Assembly: GCA_943736015.1 (NCBI GenBank)
Contig: OX031072.1
Coordinates: 12,117,501 to 12,181,500 of the forward strand
Direction: 5' to 3'
Source of the DNA: Tridacna crocea
Lineage: Eukaryota > Mollusca > Bivalvia > Cardiida > Cardiidae
DNA: 64,000 nucleotides
Shown: piece after piece, positions 46,153 through 56,824 of the stretch
How positions within the stretch are numbered: the stretch's first letter is position 1
Layout of the letters: the number at the start of each line of letters is the position of its first letter
Position numbers and translations under genes: made by a program
Notes under the pieces: model-generated
What the model was told of the DNA's origin: nothing
The model's database searches: none
Seen by the model: the letters and a program-made list of their open reading frames with translations, nothing else

Positions 46153-46367
46153 TCCTAACCATTCACCATGCAATCCGAACTTTTAAGGTAGAGGCTTTTT
46201 GAAAACAACATGGGAAAATACTGGTAACCAGCATTTTCTCCTTTTCCCACAAATGTTTTCTACCCTATCAAAGACAAATGTTCTCATTTGAGTCTCATTT
46301 AAATTGCCAACTACAACCGCCATACATTTAGACAAGTCTACATTTTTGTCGTGTGGTAAAGGGTTTA
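46153..46367 (-). mobile_element. Family A MITE, one end degraded
   Basis: AACCATTCACCATGCAATCC at the left, a palindrome with a shortened left arm (GGGAAAATACTGGTAACC) and full right arm, and right end GTCGTGTGGTAAAGGG followed by TTTA instead of TTAA. Confidence 0.72.
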
Positions 46368-47113
46368 TGAAAACAATATACAGTGAATCCATTCTACCAG
46401 ATACAAAAACCATGTAGTATTTATTTCTCCTAGATATAGATCATTGCTACCGTCCTTGGAAAAACAGATTGATATCAAAAGTACATTCACCAAGTTCAAT
46501 CCAGCGAAATTACAGTTTAGGGAATCATTATTATGCATCATAGGATATAATTTTTCTGCCATGATACTTTGACTCGTGTTGATGTACTCGCATAGTTCCA
46601 GTAATGTCTACATAATTATATGAAATCACGTGACAAGTTGTCACGTGATCATGGAGATCTGATACGAGCTACTGCAGCCAGGATTCTTATATTTTTTTCA
46701 AGCAATCAAGTCGTTCCAAGCGCTTGAATTTGGCTAGTGGGATATTTCCTGCCAGAGAATTCCTTTGTTCTGGATATAGATATCTAACCATTAAAAATTA
46801 TTAAATCACCATACTAAAAGAAAAATTCTGGTGAAAACGTGGGCTCGTCTTCCCAGTTACGAGGACCCCGGTATCTTTGTGCAAGGAGCAGGTTTTCAAG
46901 GTCTGGAATCTATGAGTTTGTGCCGGCGATTCCTTTGGTAAATCAACTGGACCCATTACAAATGAAATCCAGGAGAAAACACGAGCATGTATGAAATGAT
47001 AGTAGAAGATGTATTTTAAAAAATAAAGCAGAAACCAAATCAAACAACCAGATCAAGTAACGAATAGACAGAAGTTTGATGCCACTAAATATACAGAATT
47101 TAAAAAGACGGAT
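46368..47113. other. AT-rich intergenic DNA, no gene seen
   Basis: Includes the short perfect palindrome ATCACGTGACAAGTTGTCACGTGAT (25 bp, at about 46625), with two CACGTG E-boxes. No gene recognised. Confidence 0.4.
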
Positions 47114-47330
47114 TTAACCCTTTCCCTAACAAGCCCTGGTTTTTACGTGTCTGCAGTAAAATCTTTTGAAAACACTGTGGGAAAAGGAATAATGAGCAAT
47201 TTCTCCTTTTCCCATAGTGTTTTCTACCCTTCTAGAGAACTGTCTGCCATTTTCTCCAAATCTAAAATTCTCGTCTGCAAACTCTTTTGGTTTGGAAGAG
47301 TCCAAAATTTGTCGTTTGGGAAAGGGTTAA
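47114..47330 (-). mobile_element. Family A MITE, near full length
   Basis: TTAA at both ends, left CCCTTTCCCTAACAAGCCC, right GTCGTTTGGGAAAGGG. The palindrome centre is deleted (GGAATAATGAGCAATTTCTCC), leaving shorter arms. Confidence 0.82.
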
Positions 47331-48014
47331 ATGTATAAATCGGAGAATAGATGTATGGTAGATGCAGGATTCTCACTCAGGTTGTTACAAATGAGTTATA
47401 AATAAATTTGACTGGATGCAATATTCCCTAAAAAAATAAAGGTTTTAAACACGCATAGCGACTGACGTATAGGTTTGACGCAGCAGTTGCTATTCAGCCT
47501 TTGGGCCAAGTAGCGAACATATGCTGCCAGGACTGCATCATCCACTATACGCGTAGCTTTGTGATATTCATATGGGGTCAATTAGTTTTTAAAAAAGTTG
47601 TGATGTTTGGTTTTACATTATGCCCGAGAAGTTTTGGTTAAAGTATTTTAGTGAATACAGGATGCCGCGGTATCTTGTATGCATTCCGTGCTCTTGCTGC
47701 ACAAGGTGTATCCTTATTTTCTGAATATCGAACGACACTTTGATACTGATATATTTAAACATTTATCATGCCACAATTTTAGTCTATAGATTTGCTCTCT
47801 TTAGATATATCAAAAGTTTACTATTTTAGGAAAATGTAGACTTCTCCAGCTACAGTTACCTCCACATTTTCAAATACTAATGTTTTCTGTCTAAGGATCA
47901 ATTCAAACTTGCTTGTTAAATTAATTTAGCGGCAGTTTGAAAGTTCCTGTGCAAGTTCGACTGTAGACACTGAAAATCGACGGATGCTATAATACTATTT
48001 GATACTAATCCTAC
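47331..48014. other. AT-rich intergenic DNA, no gene seen
   Basis: No repeat family, exon or RNA recognised. Confidence 0.4.
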
Positions 48015-48140
48015 GTCACACAACAAAATTTCAGACTGGTTCAAATATTGAAAGCATTTTCAGACGACAAACTCGGTGCTTAACAAATTTGATTTGTTGT
48101 TGAATTGGTAGAAAATATTGTTGGAAATGAGAAAGTGCTA
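48015..48140 (+). mobile_element. Family A fragment, left half
   Basis: ACAAAATTTCAGACTGG, GAAAGCATTTTCAGACGACA and GGTAGAAAATATTGTTGG match the left half. It breaks off in the palindrome at GAAAGTGCTA, replaced by a (CT)n run to 48158. Confidence 0.6.
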
Positions 48141-48270
48141 CTCTCTCTCTCTCTCTCATCACACACATAGAGCTTCAAAGCAATGACTTAAAGTAAAAGA
48201 TATCGCGGCGAACATCAACAGCTAGTTTTATAGAGTAGCAATAATCACGGCGGGGAATCACGTGACACAA

Positions 48271-48671
48271 CAACAACAACAATGACCGTTATTTGAAAAA
48301 AATTCTTAACTTCAGGTAAGAAAATCTTCAATAATTCCGTTAATACGTGACCGATTGGAATTTGGTTTGAAGCAGAGAAGGCGGAAGGACTCCGGGGATT
48401 TGCCTGATGTGTTAGATTTTTTAAACAACACCTGATAAAAAAGTTATTGACGAGCAAACAAATTATCCAGGGTAAAAAATTTGTTTGCTCGTCAATAACT
48501 TTTTTATCAGGTGTTGTTTAAAAAATCTAACACATCAAGCAAATCTCTGGAGTCCTTCCGCCTTCTCTGCTTCAAACCAAATTCCAATCGGACATGTATT
48601 AACGGAATAATTGAAGATTTTCTTACCTGAAGTCGGGGATTTTTTTCAAATAACGGTCATTGTTGTTGTTG
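48271..48671. repeat. Large inverted repeat, about 195-bp arms
   Basis: Left arm (48271-48465) and right arm (48480-48671) are reverse complements with roughly ten mismatches, separated by a 14-bp spacer (ATCCAGGGTAAAAA). Outer ends CAACAACAACAATGACCG / CGGTCATTGTTGTTGTTG; inner ends GACGAGCAAACAAAT / ATTTGTTTGCTCGTC. A transcript would form a dsRNA stem of nearly 200 bp. Only one copy in the window. Likely a foldback transposable element or a recent inverted duplication. Confidence 0.88.
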
Positions 48672-49734
48672 ACCGTACGGTATGGCCCGACCGTACGATA
48701 ACAAAACTCATCTCCACAATATTTTTCATCCTTTTGAATAGAACGATTTAAATTTAGATGTATTATGACACCTTCTTTGTTATTTGGCCTTTCCTGGGCA
48801 TTTGAAGGTCAAAATTGTATCCTTATGTTTTATGTGTTACGTTCTTTCGGCAATACGAATCTAACCTAACTTAGTGGCGATTTAATGGCCTTTGATCACG
48901 GTGATAAGTTTCCGTGTTCAGTTCTGGAAGATTGAAACGGATAAAAGACAGCATGCCCGATAAGATTTCTAAAACCGTACATTCCAGTCCAACGTTACCT
49001 CAGAGGGTAATTCAAAATAAATATTCGCCCACGAAAAAACTCATTTTTCACCAATATTGCGACGAGATTTTCCTTAGCGAGATCAACCAATGGGACTACC
49101 CAAATCACGGCACGAGAACAGTTTGACGTTTTCAGGAAGCAATTACTGAGTGAAATTTATATGCTTGTATTTTCTTTCTGTCATAGACGAAGTAAAATTA
49201 TACTTCTCATACTTTGTTTGATAAGGATGACTTCGATATTTCAAAAAAGTTACATTTCAGTGTCCTGCTCGAATAAACATGTTTTTCCTTAGGCAGTCGG
49301 TTTTATCAGTGTAAAAGGATGTATTCAAGAATTCAAAATATGGCGTATTTAAAACAAATTGCATAACTCCTTGTTTCAAAACAGATTTTCCGAAATAGAA
49401 GAGGATTGAGGGAAAAACATTGACCCCTAGTAAATTTTGATTATATATGAATATTATCAAACTAAATTTCCATCGTGCGATGTCAATGACAAGCTTATGA
49501 AGTTCTTTACGGATGGTTTTGACAAATATTACTGTCTGTCATTTTGTTCGTAACAGTTATTTAGATTACCTTCTACTTCACAAAGTCTAGTAGTTTCTCT
49601 CCATGTATGTATAGGTTAATCCTTTCAAATTCTAAGTAGTCTCTTTCTAAAAACAATCCCAAGGACAACATAAAGATTTCTTGGATCCGTATTCCTGGGA
49701 ACATGATTTGCCTTATAATGAAGGAATTTTCAAA
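48672..49734. other. AT-rich intergenic DNA, no confident gene
   Basis: A palindromic CCGTACGGTATGGCCCGACC / CCGTACG lies at 48674-48703. A 70-codon open frame at 48914-49126 (ending EINQWDYPNHGTRTV) has no recognised family. No repeat family seen. Confidence 0.35.
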
Positions 49735-49876
49735 ATTGGAAGTTACACATCTTCTGATTGGCAAATAAGGAAATAATTCAGCCCATCAGAAGTTGAGTTA
49801 CTTTCAAATCTAGGAAATGACATTTTTGAGATTCAGACAAATTATATTCCTAAGAATAGTTTGTGAATATGGACCC
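49735..49876. mobile_element. Family D fragment, right half
   Basis: CATCAGAAGTTGAGTTAC, TTTCAAATCTAGGAAATGAC, TTCCTAAGAATAGTTTGTG and AATATGGACCCTG correspond to the right arm of 983-1183. The left arm is largely lost. Confidence 0.55.
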
Positions 49877-51124
49877 TGAGGAATGAAGGAATTTTTGGTA
49901 CCCAGTATGTTTTATTCTTCCTTTTTTTTTCAAAGACAAGCCGATAACTAACCACGTTAAATTGTAGTCTGCAAATGCTCTCGCTTTGGACAAGCTTTGG
50001 ATTTGTTTAGTCTGGTAAGCATGTAGTGGAACAAAAACTTTTGTTAAAGAAGACAGCACAAGGTGTCATGACCGTGCCGTTTGTTGTTTGGCTCTTCCTT
50101 TTTCCATAAAACTGACCGTGGTACTATCTTGATGTTATCGGTGAAAAATTATTTTACAAACGTTGAAAAAAACACAGCTGCGGACGACTGTTTTCATGCA
50201 GAAATCTTCTACTAAAGAGAAGAAAAGAGTCGCTAAAGGAAGTTTCCGTGTTGATTTTACATATTTTCTGTAACAAGGATGTTTTACTGTCGTCTACCGC
50301 AAATTGTTTGAAGGAAGTTTTGAGATAAGTAACAAATCACGTAATTTTCGACATCAACACCAACAAGGACAGACGAAATGCTTTTCACTGAGAATTGATT
50401 ACCAAGAACTACTAGTGTTGACTTTCTCAAACAGAAAAATACTCAAACCCCTAAAGAATCAAAGGCATCTGAAGACAGCAATAGAGAAATTGATGAAAAA
50501 AGCCGATGTTCTCTGTTACGATAGAAACTGTGTGGTAAAAAGGGAAAATACTGATAAATAGCAACCTGTCCTTTTCCCACAACGTTTTAAAATATATTCT
50601 TTTTCTTCAGAGGGCGTTTTAGTAAAGGATTAAGTGTTGTTTCAAGTGTACCAAAGTGGTCCACCATAACAGCAGTAAAGAGATTGGAATGCCACCCGCG
50701 ATGGGGTTTTTTGCACTGTTTATTGTGGGTGGAGGCAAATAGCTAACGTTACTGAAATAGCTTCGGCACTGTTTTTGCCATCGCTTTAGGGCAAAAATCG
50801 AAAGAAGATTAAATCTGGTGAAAGCGCACCAATGCTGCTATGATATGTGAATCCCTCTGTTGTCATTCTGAGGAATAATTTTGGTGCAATCTTGATTTAC
50901 TTCGTAGATAATACTCTCTAACTCTGCTGAGAATTTGTTCAAACAATCACGTTTGTCAAATTGTGCAAGAAGATAGAATCGTAACCAGTTAATGACGCCG
51001 ATTTTTTTTTTCCGAATGTTTTTGTTCACGGAAACAACAGAAAAAACGAATCCATCCCGAAATCCCGATTTATTTCATGCTTTCCCGGAGGATATCGAGA
51101 AATTGCAATGAAAATATTTTTCGA
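49877..51124. other. Intergenic DNA with family A scraps
   Basis: Family A traces at about 49905-50030 (GTAGTCTGCAAATGCTCTCG) and 50515-50635 (TGTGTGGTAAAAAGGG, CCTTTTCCCACAACG, GTAAAGGATTAA). No gene recognised. Confidence 0.4.
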
Positions 51125-51180
51125 TATTCCACGGGTATGACTAGTGAAAATACCGATTTTTATATTCTAGTTACTTTCAC
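51125..51180 (-). repeat. Family I scrap
   Basis: GACTAGTGAAAATACCGATTT matches one end of family I; the surrounding sequence is only weakly similar. Confidence 0.35.
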
Positions 51181-51705
51181 CTGAAAAGTTATTCAAAAAC
51201 AACCAGATCAGATTGGTATGTATTTGAATGATGCCACCTAGTAGAAGATAATGACTTTTCAGACCCTACTGTGTCTTTCTAACGATCTATACTATTACCA
51301 TTTGTCTGAAATATCGATATAAGCTGGCACTGGGAAAACTTGGTTTTTATCGTTATCTTACTTTGATTGGCATGGACAATTACATCAACGCGACTTTGAT
51401 CACCGGTTTTCCTATATTGTCATCTTTTTCTAGTGTAAGGTGCCAAGAAAGCGATATATCTCAATTAGATAATATAGGATAGACATTAACTTATTACTGT
51501 GGAGGCTATTTTTAGCTTAACCAGACACTAGTGCCCTACGAGTGACAGCAGGGCGACAGACCTGGAGGGAAGGAACCTGGCATTCTTGTTGGTATGGAAA
51601 CGAAGCAATAACACGAGCAGTTAATTAAAACGAGTAAATCTTGCCTTACTTCAAGTACTGCAAAATATTTCTTTTATCCGAGGAGAGAAAAATATATATA
51701 CGGCT

Positions 51706-51799
51706 TGCAACACGCGAAAAGGGGCATTTGTGTAAAGTGTCATATCGGATCAGCCTGTGCAGTCAGCGCAGGCTAATCTGGGACGGACTTTACAAATAC
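51706..51799 (+). repeat. Family E (E-prime type) repeat
   Basis: CTTGCAACACGCGAAAAGGGG, GTGTAAAGTGTCATATCGG, then the hairpin ATCAGCCTGTGC / GCGCAGGCTAAT. Same start as 63599. It lies immediately before a family F copy. Confidence 0.65.
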
Positions 51800-52190
51800 A
51801 TCATTAGTTGTACGGTCAGGTGGCAGGGGACACTCGTCGAAGGCAAGGTTGCGACATGATTCGCCATAACCGTAAAGAAGTTTCCAAGTCCCCTGCCACC
51901 TGACCGTACAACGAATTTATTATACCGCAAAGTTTTACCATTCCAACGTTCGCTGGGCGAAATTTACCTGTTTTGGGTTTGTAAAATTGAGTACGCTGAT
52001 GAAGCAGAATTTCTCCTCTGAGTGCCCCGATTCAATGAAAACTGACGTCACTGGGAACTGACTTCACTGAAACCTTGGTAAGAGACATGCTAAAAAGTGC
52101 AGCTTGGCGCATAATCTTGATGTTAATTTTGATCGACGCCGCAATTTTGGATGTTTTGTTGATAGTGTAGTCCTCGTGGGGAGAGGAAAA
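51800..52190 (+). repeat. Family F interspersed repeat
   Basis: Starts ATTAGTTGTACGGTCAGG; the foldback arms GTACGGTCAGGTGGCAGGGG and CCCCTGCCACCTGACCGTAC (51809-51909) are exact over 20 bp. Then TTTTACCATTCCAACG, ACTGACGTCACTGGG with TGACGTCA at 52043-52050, a mutated partner TGACTTCA at 52059-52066, and GATCGACGCCGCAATTTTGG. No counterpart of the extra segment in the 5.3-kb copy. Confidence 0.7.
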
Positions 52191-52254
52191 AAATCCATTT
52201 TGCTCACCAACCGACTGAATCATGACGCAGAATGGTCCTGGAACATACAGAAAA

Positions 52255-52345
52255 TTTTTGGCCAAGGTCAGCCTGCACGAAATGCGCAGGGTGACCTGGG
52301 TCGATACTTTTCTCAGACGAATAAAGCCACCTTATGCCAGAGCAT
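52255..52345 (+). repeat. Family E hairpin
   Basis: CCAAGGTCAGCCTGCACG ... GCGCAGGGTGACCTGGGTCG then ATAAAGCCACCTTATGCC and AGAGCATGGCTCAT. The stem carries one or two mismatches. Confidence 0.6.
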
Positions 52346-52599
52346 GGCTCATTTATGTTGTAAGTACATCTTTGAACGTTTTGTAGGTTTTGCGTCACTG
52401 TGCTCGCAGCTAATCTTATTGCCATCTAGAATCGGCTTCATTTATTTTAAATCAGATTTAAGGTGTCAAATTGAGCTCAATTAATGTATTGTCAGGCCTA
52501 TAGAGTTTAATGAGTACCATTTTTCTGTAAATCTATCAATCAGTAAACATTCTTATGTAAGCATGTGTTATTGTTCTCCCTACCGCTAAGTTTGAATCT
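52346..52599. other. Intergenic, nothing recognised
   Basis: No gene or repeat recognised in this short AT-rich stretch. Confidence 0.4.
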
Positions 52600-53000
52600 T
52601 CTTTCAAGTATTTGCAAATCAAATGAGGCTCAGATACAGATGGTGTAGAAAATTGTCGAAAAAGGACGACATTTCGTAAATCAACATCCTCTCCATCTCC
52701 CACGATGTTTTGAAAAAACTTTCTCCGGGTTCGTTCAAATACGGGATCGTTTTGTACACAACGGGTGAAAGAATAAGGATATGAGGCTGACTGACCTTCT
52801 TTAACATCAACTCATTTCCTGGAAAAAAAATCACATTTCAAATGAACAAATTATTTTATTCACAGTCTATTTAAAAGGAAAATCCAAAAAGTAGACAATT
52901 TATCTTTCAGTTAGACTTTTTTTTCTCTAAACTGTTTACTGGACAAAAAAATCTTGGAACTAGTCCATATTGAAAGCATTTGCACATGACAAATCGTCGG
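52600..53000. mobile_element. Two diverged family A fragments
   Basis: The first (about 52610-52770) has GGTGTAGAAAATTGTCG, CTCCATCTCCCACGATG and ACAACGGGTGAAAG. The second (about 52925-53000) has GGACAAAAAAATCTTGG and AAAGCATTTGCACATGACAA, a left half only. Confidence 0.45.
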
Positions 53001-53079
53001 TTTACTTCGGAAACCTCGTAACTACAGCTTGTAAACCGACGAAATGTAAAGTAAATATAAGTATATTCGCCGTACTCTA

Positions 53080-53310
53080 AGAAAAGGGCGCTTAACGTAT
53101 CTCCGTGATGCACAAGACATCACATAACTAAGGATCTATAATCTACTAACAATCGACTGAATCGTAAGGTAGACTGATCCTTTGTAATGCAGAAAAATGA
53201 CCGATAGCAAAAAGTTATGGACCTGGTCAACATGCGAGGACTGCGTAGGCTGACCTGGGTCGATAGCTTTTGCAAATACATTAAGCCCCCTTGTCACAGA
53301 TCATGGCTCA
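53080..53310 (+). repeat. Family E repeat with hairpin at 53219-53264
   Basis: AAAAGGGCGCTTAACGTATC, GATAGCAAAAAGTTATGGACC, then the imperfect hairpin around GGTCAACATGCG / TGCGTAGGCTGACC, followed by TACATTAAGCCCCCTTG. Same order as 39070-39330. Confidence 0.6.
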
Positions 53311-53539
53311 TATGACTGAATCTCTTTATAAAAGATTTTGTGCGAAAGGAAGAAAATGTTTTGATAAAAATGCATTGATATCTTCTTGTTCTGTAATATT
53401 TTTATTTTATATTCAAAACTCAAAATAGTCTGGTACATATTATAGAGCCCGCAGAGCGCTAAAAAGCAATAGTAAACATTTTCTTGGAAGATGCGGGATG
53501 GGGGTGGGGGGTAACGAAAGATTGGTGGGTTGGTTGTAT

Positions 53540-53838
53540 AGGGGTTTAAAGCCACTTTAACAGCAAAGGTGACCTCAGGTGGGGTCGCGAGTTCGGTCCC
53601 TTGCTCGGCCAATTTCTTTTCGAAGATTGATCATAGTCATGTCCCACCGTTCTCCATTATTTCAAAGATGGTTATGAGGGAAAGCAGCCAGTAACTTAGA
53701 AAGAATTGTGTGCGAAATATTGGCAAAAGAAACTCCAGAAAAGTGTGGGTAAGTCCACTGGCCGCCTCTATATAAATAATGTTGAAACACCATACAATCA
53801 ATGAGTCAATAAATTAATTAATTAATCAATCAAATTGG
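53540..53838 (+). repeat. tRNA-headed SINE
   Basis: B-box-like GCGAGTTCGGTCCCTTGC, body GCCAGTAACTTAGAAAGAAT, AAACTCCAGAAAAGTGTGGG, CTATATAAATAATGTTGAAA and a tail of ATTAATTAATCAATCAA. The body motif AGTAACTT...GAATTGTGTG is shared with 54786-54989 and matches a SINE type I recall from bivalves. Transcription would be by RNA polymerase III from the head. Confidence 0.6.
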
Positions 53839-54785
53839 TTGAGAACAGGATTCTGTCATTTGATTACAGTTCAGAGTTATAGCTATCTGATTCAGACAAC
53901 CAAATTGCCCCTTTAAGATAACTGCTTTATGAATGCAATAGACGTTTTTCAGTAATAAGATAAAGGCAATTCGTGCAATTTAAATGCTATCTACGCTCGA
54001 ATTACTCACAAAATATCTGCTTGTCCATTTAGCCCATTGGTTAGCGTATCTTACTTGTGTGTCATGAACCCCTAGATACCTTTCACAGCGTACGCAGAAA
54101 ATTTGCGTACGTAGTTTTTGTAAGGAAGCGTCAGGTCTAAAGAATGATAAGTTTCGCTGAACTGCATAACTCTACGATTTGTGTTAATATGATCGTAACT
54201 GTATGTTCATATATTTAGGTAAATCAGCGACCGTACGTGTGCATTGTCCACACTCGCACAAATAATAATTGTGTTAGGTCACGTAGCAATTTTTTGTTAC
54301 ACATGAGACCTCACGTAAGAAAATACATGGACTGAAAACACTATCATCGGCTTGTCTAAAACGACAGATTTTGAAGTTACTTGTAACTCTTATCGACATT
54401 TATTTGTCAAATCATGCAGCAATATCTATCTAGAAATTAACAGACACGAAAAACTGATGGGTACAAAAAACGCGGAAACCCATGACACAACGAAATGTCT
54501 CTTTGACATTGTTCAAATAGAGTCACCTCAGACTGCCTTTTAAGGTTTTCATGACTTAACCAGTGAATTTACATAGATATGTTAATACTACAGACTCCCT
54601 TTTGCTGCCAATCATCAATATGAATTGCTATATCTCCAGTTGGAAACCATTCATGCCATATACTTTAATATGATAACTTACCCCCAGATTTACAGCTCAC
54701 GGGATAAGTGCATCCTTGACTTAAAATAGCTCAAGCGAAAAGTGTTGTGTATAATCATAAAAAAACATAAATCTAAGCATTTAAG
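53839..54785. other. AT-rich intergenic DNA, no gene seen
   Basis: A short hairpin GCGTACGCAGAAAATTTGCGTACG lies at about 54089-54112. Open frames near 54350 lack recognisable domains. Confidence 0.4.
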
Positions 54786-54989
54786 TGATAGTTACCCCCA
54801 GCTGCTAGTTGCGAGTTCGATAACCGGATGAGGCATTTTTTTTTTCTCTCCGGCGAATTATCGCCTCTCGCCTCTGATATGTGAGAAAAGAAGTCAGTGA
54901 CTTGGAAAGAAATGTGTATCAGTGCCGGTGTAAGATAGCCAAGGACAACGGCGTTAAAAGCCAATACAATGTATCAATCAATCAATCCC
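54786..54989 (+). repeat. tRNA-headed SINE, internally shortened
   Basis: B-box-like GTTGCGAGTTCGATAACC, body GTCAGTGACTTGGAAAGAAA, GGACAACGGCGTTAAAAGCC and tail (ATCA)n ATCAATCAATC. Shares the AGTGACTT...AAGAA...TGTGT block with 53540-53838 but lacks its middle. Confidence 0.55.
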
Positions 54990-55434
54990 ACAAAATATCT
55001 GACAGCGTAGATACAGATCGGACAATACCTTCCGTCTTGTCTGATGTTGATCAGCTCAGTCTGTATGTCTGTCAGTGTGTCTGACATACATGATTAATGA
55101 TATCTTCAAAAACATCTTTAGATGTCCGAGACAACTCTGTATGCAATTTGTTAGAAGGCATCAATTCTCATCAATGTTCATTTTTGTGACAACTTTATCG
55201 TTGTGATCTGTCCAGCTAAAGAGTACTTTGCTCACACCGTTTTATCTGATGATTACCCATACGGTGCTAAAACGCGACTCACTGACATTTGAGGACAGTA
55301 TAGATCAAGATTACAGGACGTGCAGTCTGATCTTGGATATACACCATCCAATAAGGAGATATTTTTGCTTTAGAAAGACAAGTTTAAAATGGCATTATTC
55401 TGGTTTTGATATTGGTTTACTATGGTAGTTTCTC
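54990..55434. other. Intergenic, no gene seen
   Basis: Contains CAGATCGGACAATACC and CAGTCTGATCTTGGATATAC, fragments reminiscent of family J interiors (7.3 and 24.8 kb). No gene. Confidence 0.4.
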
Positions 55435-55664
55435 TTAACCCTTTACCAAACGACAAAATTTTAGACTGGTCCAAAATGAAAGCTCTTGCAGACGACAAAA
55501 TAAACGCAACTAAAAAATTGAAATTTGTTTTTCAGCAGGGTAGAAAACATTGTGGGAAAAGGAGAAAATGCTGGTTACCAGCATTTTCTCCTTTTCCCTC
55601 AGTGTTTTCAGAAGGCTTTTTTCTCAGGGTCATCAAAAGTGGAGATTGAGTGGTAAAGGGTTAA
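55435..55664 (+). mobile_element. Family A MITE, full length, next to the LINE target
   Basis: 230 bp, TTAA at both ends, left CCCTTTACCAAACGAC, right GAGTGGTAAAGGG. Perfect palindrome around GGTTACC apart from the outer CCCTC. Its right half (from 55577) is duplicated at 61122-61208 as part of the LINE target-site duplication. Minus-strand LINE integration happened 46 bp past its right TTAA. Confidence 0.9.
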
Positions 55665-55710
55665 GTTATTTAGCAGGATAAGGGTAAACTTCCCTGCAGA
55701 TGCTTCTATT
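55577..55710 (+). repeat. LINE target-site duplication, left copy (134 bp)
   Basis: Identical by eye to 61122-61255. It starts at ACCAGCATTTTCTCC, the second half of the MITE palindrome, and ends at GATGCTTCTATT, where the T-tract of the LINE begins. Confidence 0.9.
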
Positions 55711-55783
55711 TTTTTTATTTATTTATTTTTTTTTATTTATTTATTTTTTTTTTTTATTTTTTTTTATTTTTTTTATTTTATTT

Positions 55784-55814
<31 letters not shown>
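55711..55814 (-). other. LINE poly(A) tail
   Basis: On the minus strand an A-tract of 104 nt with interspersed T (AAAT-like interruptions in the distal half). It abuts the left target duplication exactly. Confidence 0.85.
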
Positions 55815-55840
55815 CCCAGGTCCTGTCAGAGAGGGCCTCG

Positions 55841-55846
55841 TTTATT
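55841..55846 (-). promoter_or_regulatory. Poly(A) signal AATAAA
   Basis: Minus-strand GAGAAATAAACGAGGCC places AATAAA 26 nt before the start of the A-tail, the normal distance for cleavage and polyadenylation. The same signal is present in the 38.8-kb tail copy. Confidence 0.85.
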
Positions 55847-55896
55847 TCTCTATAATATAGTACACAAATTACAATAACATATAAGATCGATCGACC

Positions 55897-56139
55897 TTAA
55901 ATTTTTAACAAACGGCAAAAATTTTAGGCCTGCCCAAACTGAAAAAACATTTGCAGTCGCGTTTGCAGACGACAAAATAAATGTGACTCAAAAATTGAAA
56001 TTTGTATTTGAAAGGGCAGTAAACATTTTAGAAAAAGGAGAAAAAGCTGGTTACAGCATTTTCTCCTTTTCCCTCAGTGTTTTCAAAAACTCTCTTTCTC
56101 AGGGTCATTAAAATTCGGGCTTGTGTGGTAAAGAGTTAA
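55897..56139 (-). mobile_element. Family A MITE embedded in the LINE 3' end
   Basis: TTAA at both ends (55897-55900, 56136-56139). Plus-strand left end AACAAACGGCAAAAATTTTAG, right end TTGTGTGGTAAAGAG, palindrome slightly decayed (AAAAAGCTGGTTACAGC). A local duplication near TTTGCAGTCGCGTTTGCAG distinguishes it from other copies and is shared with 38791-39017. It lies inside the LINE insertion, upstream of its poly(A) signal. Confidence 0.85.
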
Positions 56140-56824
56140 TATATACCGTTTTGTTGGTTATGCGAATACTGCAGATCAGCATCAGAATGAGCAAAAATTC
56201 ATTCAGATCCTGATCCACAATTTCCGGTTTGACCTCTTCAGTATCGATCACCTCCTACTACGACTCTGAGATATATTGGATTTGGAGAACATTTTAGAAA
56301 AAAAAAAACTCAAAAAGATACATATCTTCGTTTCCCACCATGGTTCTTATCTTTTCATACTACTATATCTCAAGTATAACAATCACAATATTGCCGATTG
56401 CTGATGGCTTAATTTGGAATAGTCTGAAATTTGTCTATTGGGAAACGGTTAATTACACACTATTTTCAAAAAAAAAAAAAAAAAGTGGAATCTTTAAAAT
56501 TGCCTATCGGGAATAATTGATCTTTTTGTATATTCTGCCATCATAAAGGTATAGAGATTCAGTGGCTTGCCGGATAGGAGTGATCAAAATTATTCATAAT
56601 CTTGGTACTCCAACAGCACCTGGTTTTTCTAATATAAGAGTAATAACATTTATAATACAAACAAAGAACAGACAATATAAAATTGAAAAACGTATGGTTA
56701 AAAAGGGAAAAAAAAAACTATCCGTAGCCAGACTCTAGAGTAGTCAGTTTCGTTATGTTTTGTATATTCATTTGTATAATATGATATTCCTTTGCACCTC
56801 AGCATTTAAATACTCAAAAACAAT
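56140..56824 (-). other. LINE 3' untranslated region
   Basis: Between the ORF2 stop and the embedded MITE. Includes two family A-like scraps (about 56330-56455, with TTTCCCACCATGG and GTCTATTGGGAAACGG followed by TTAA) and a plus-strand A-tract at 56468-56484. The original end of the LINE before the MITE-bearing tail cannot be fixed from this one copy. Confidence 0.55.

Noticed and set aside
52104-52484. 126-codon plus-strand frame as a gene
   Set aside because: It spans the end of a family F repeat and a family E hairpin, so the translation is repeat-derived.
56468-56484. Poly(A) end of a plus-strand retroposon
   Set aside because: The A-tract has no element-like sequence or duplication upstream and lies inside the minus-strand LINE insertion.
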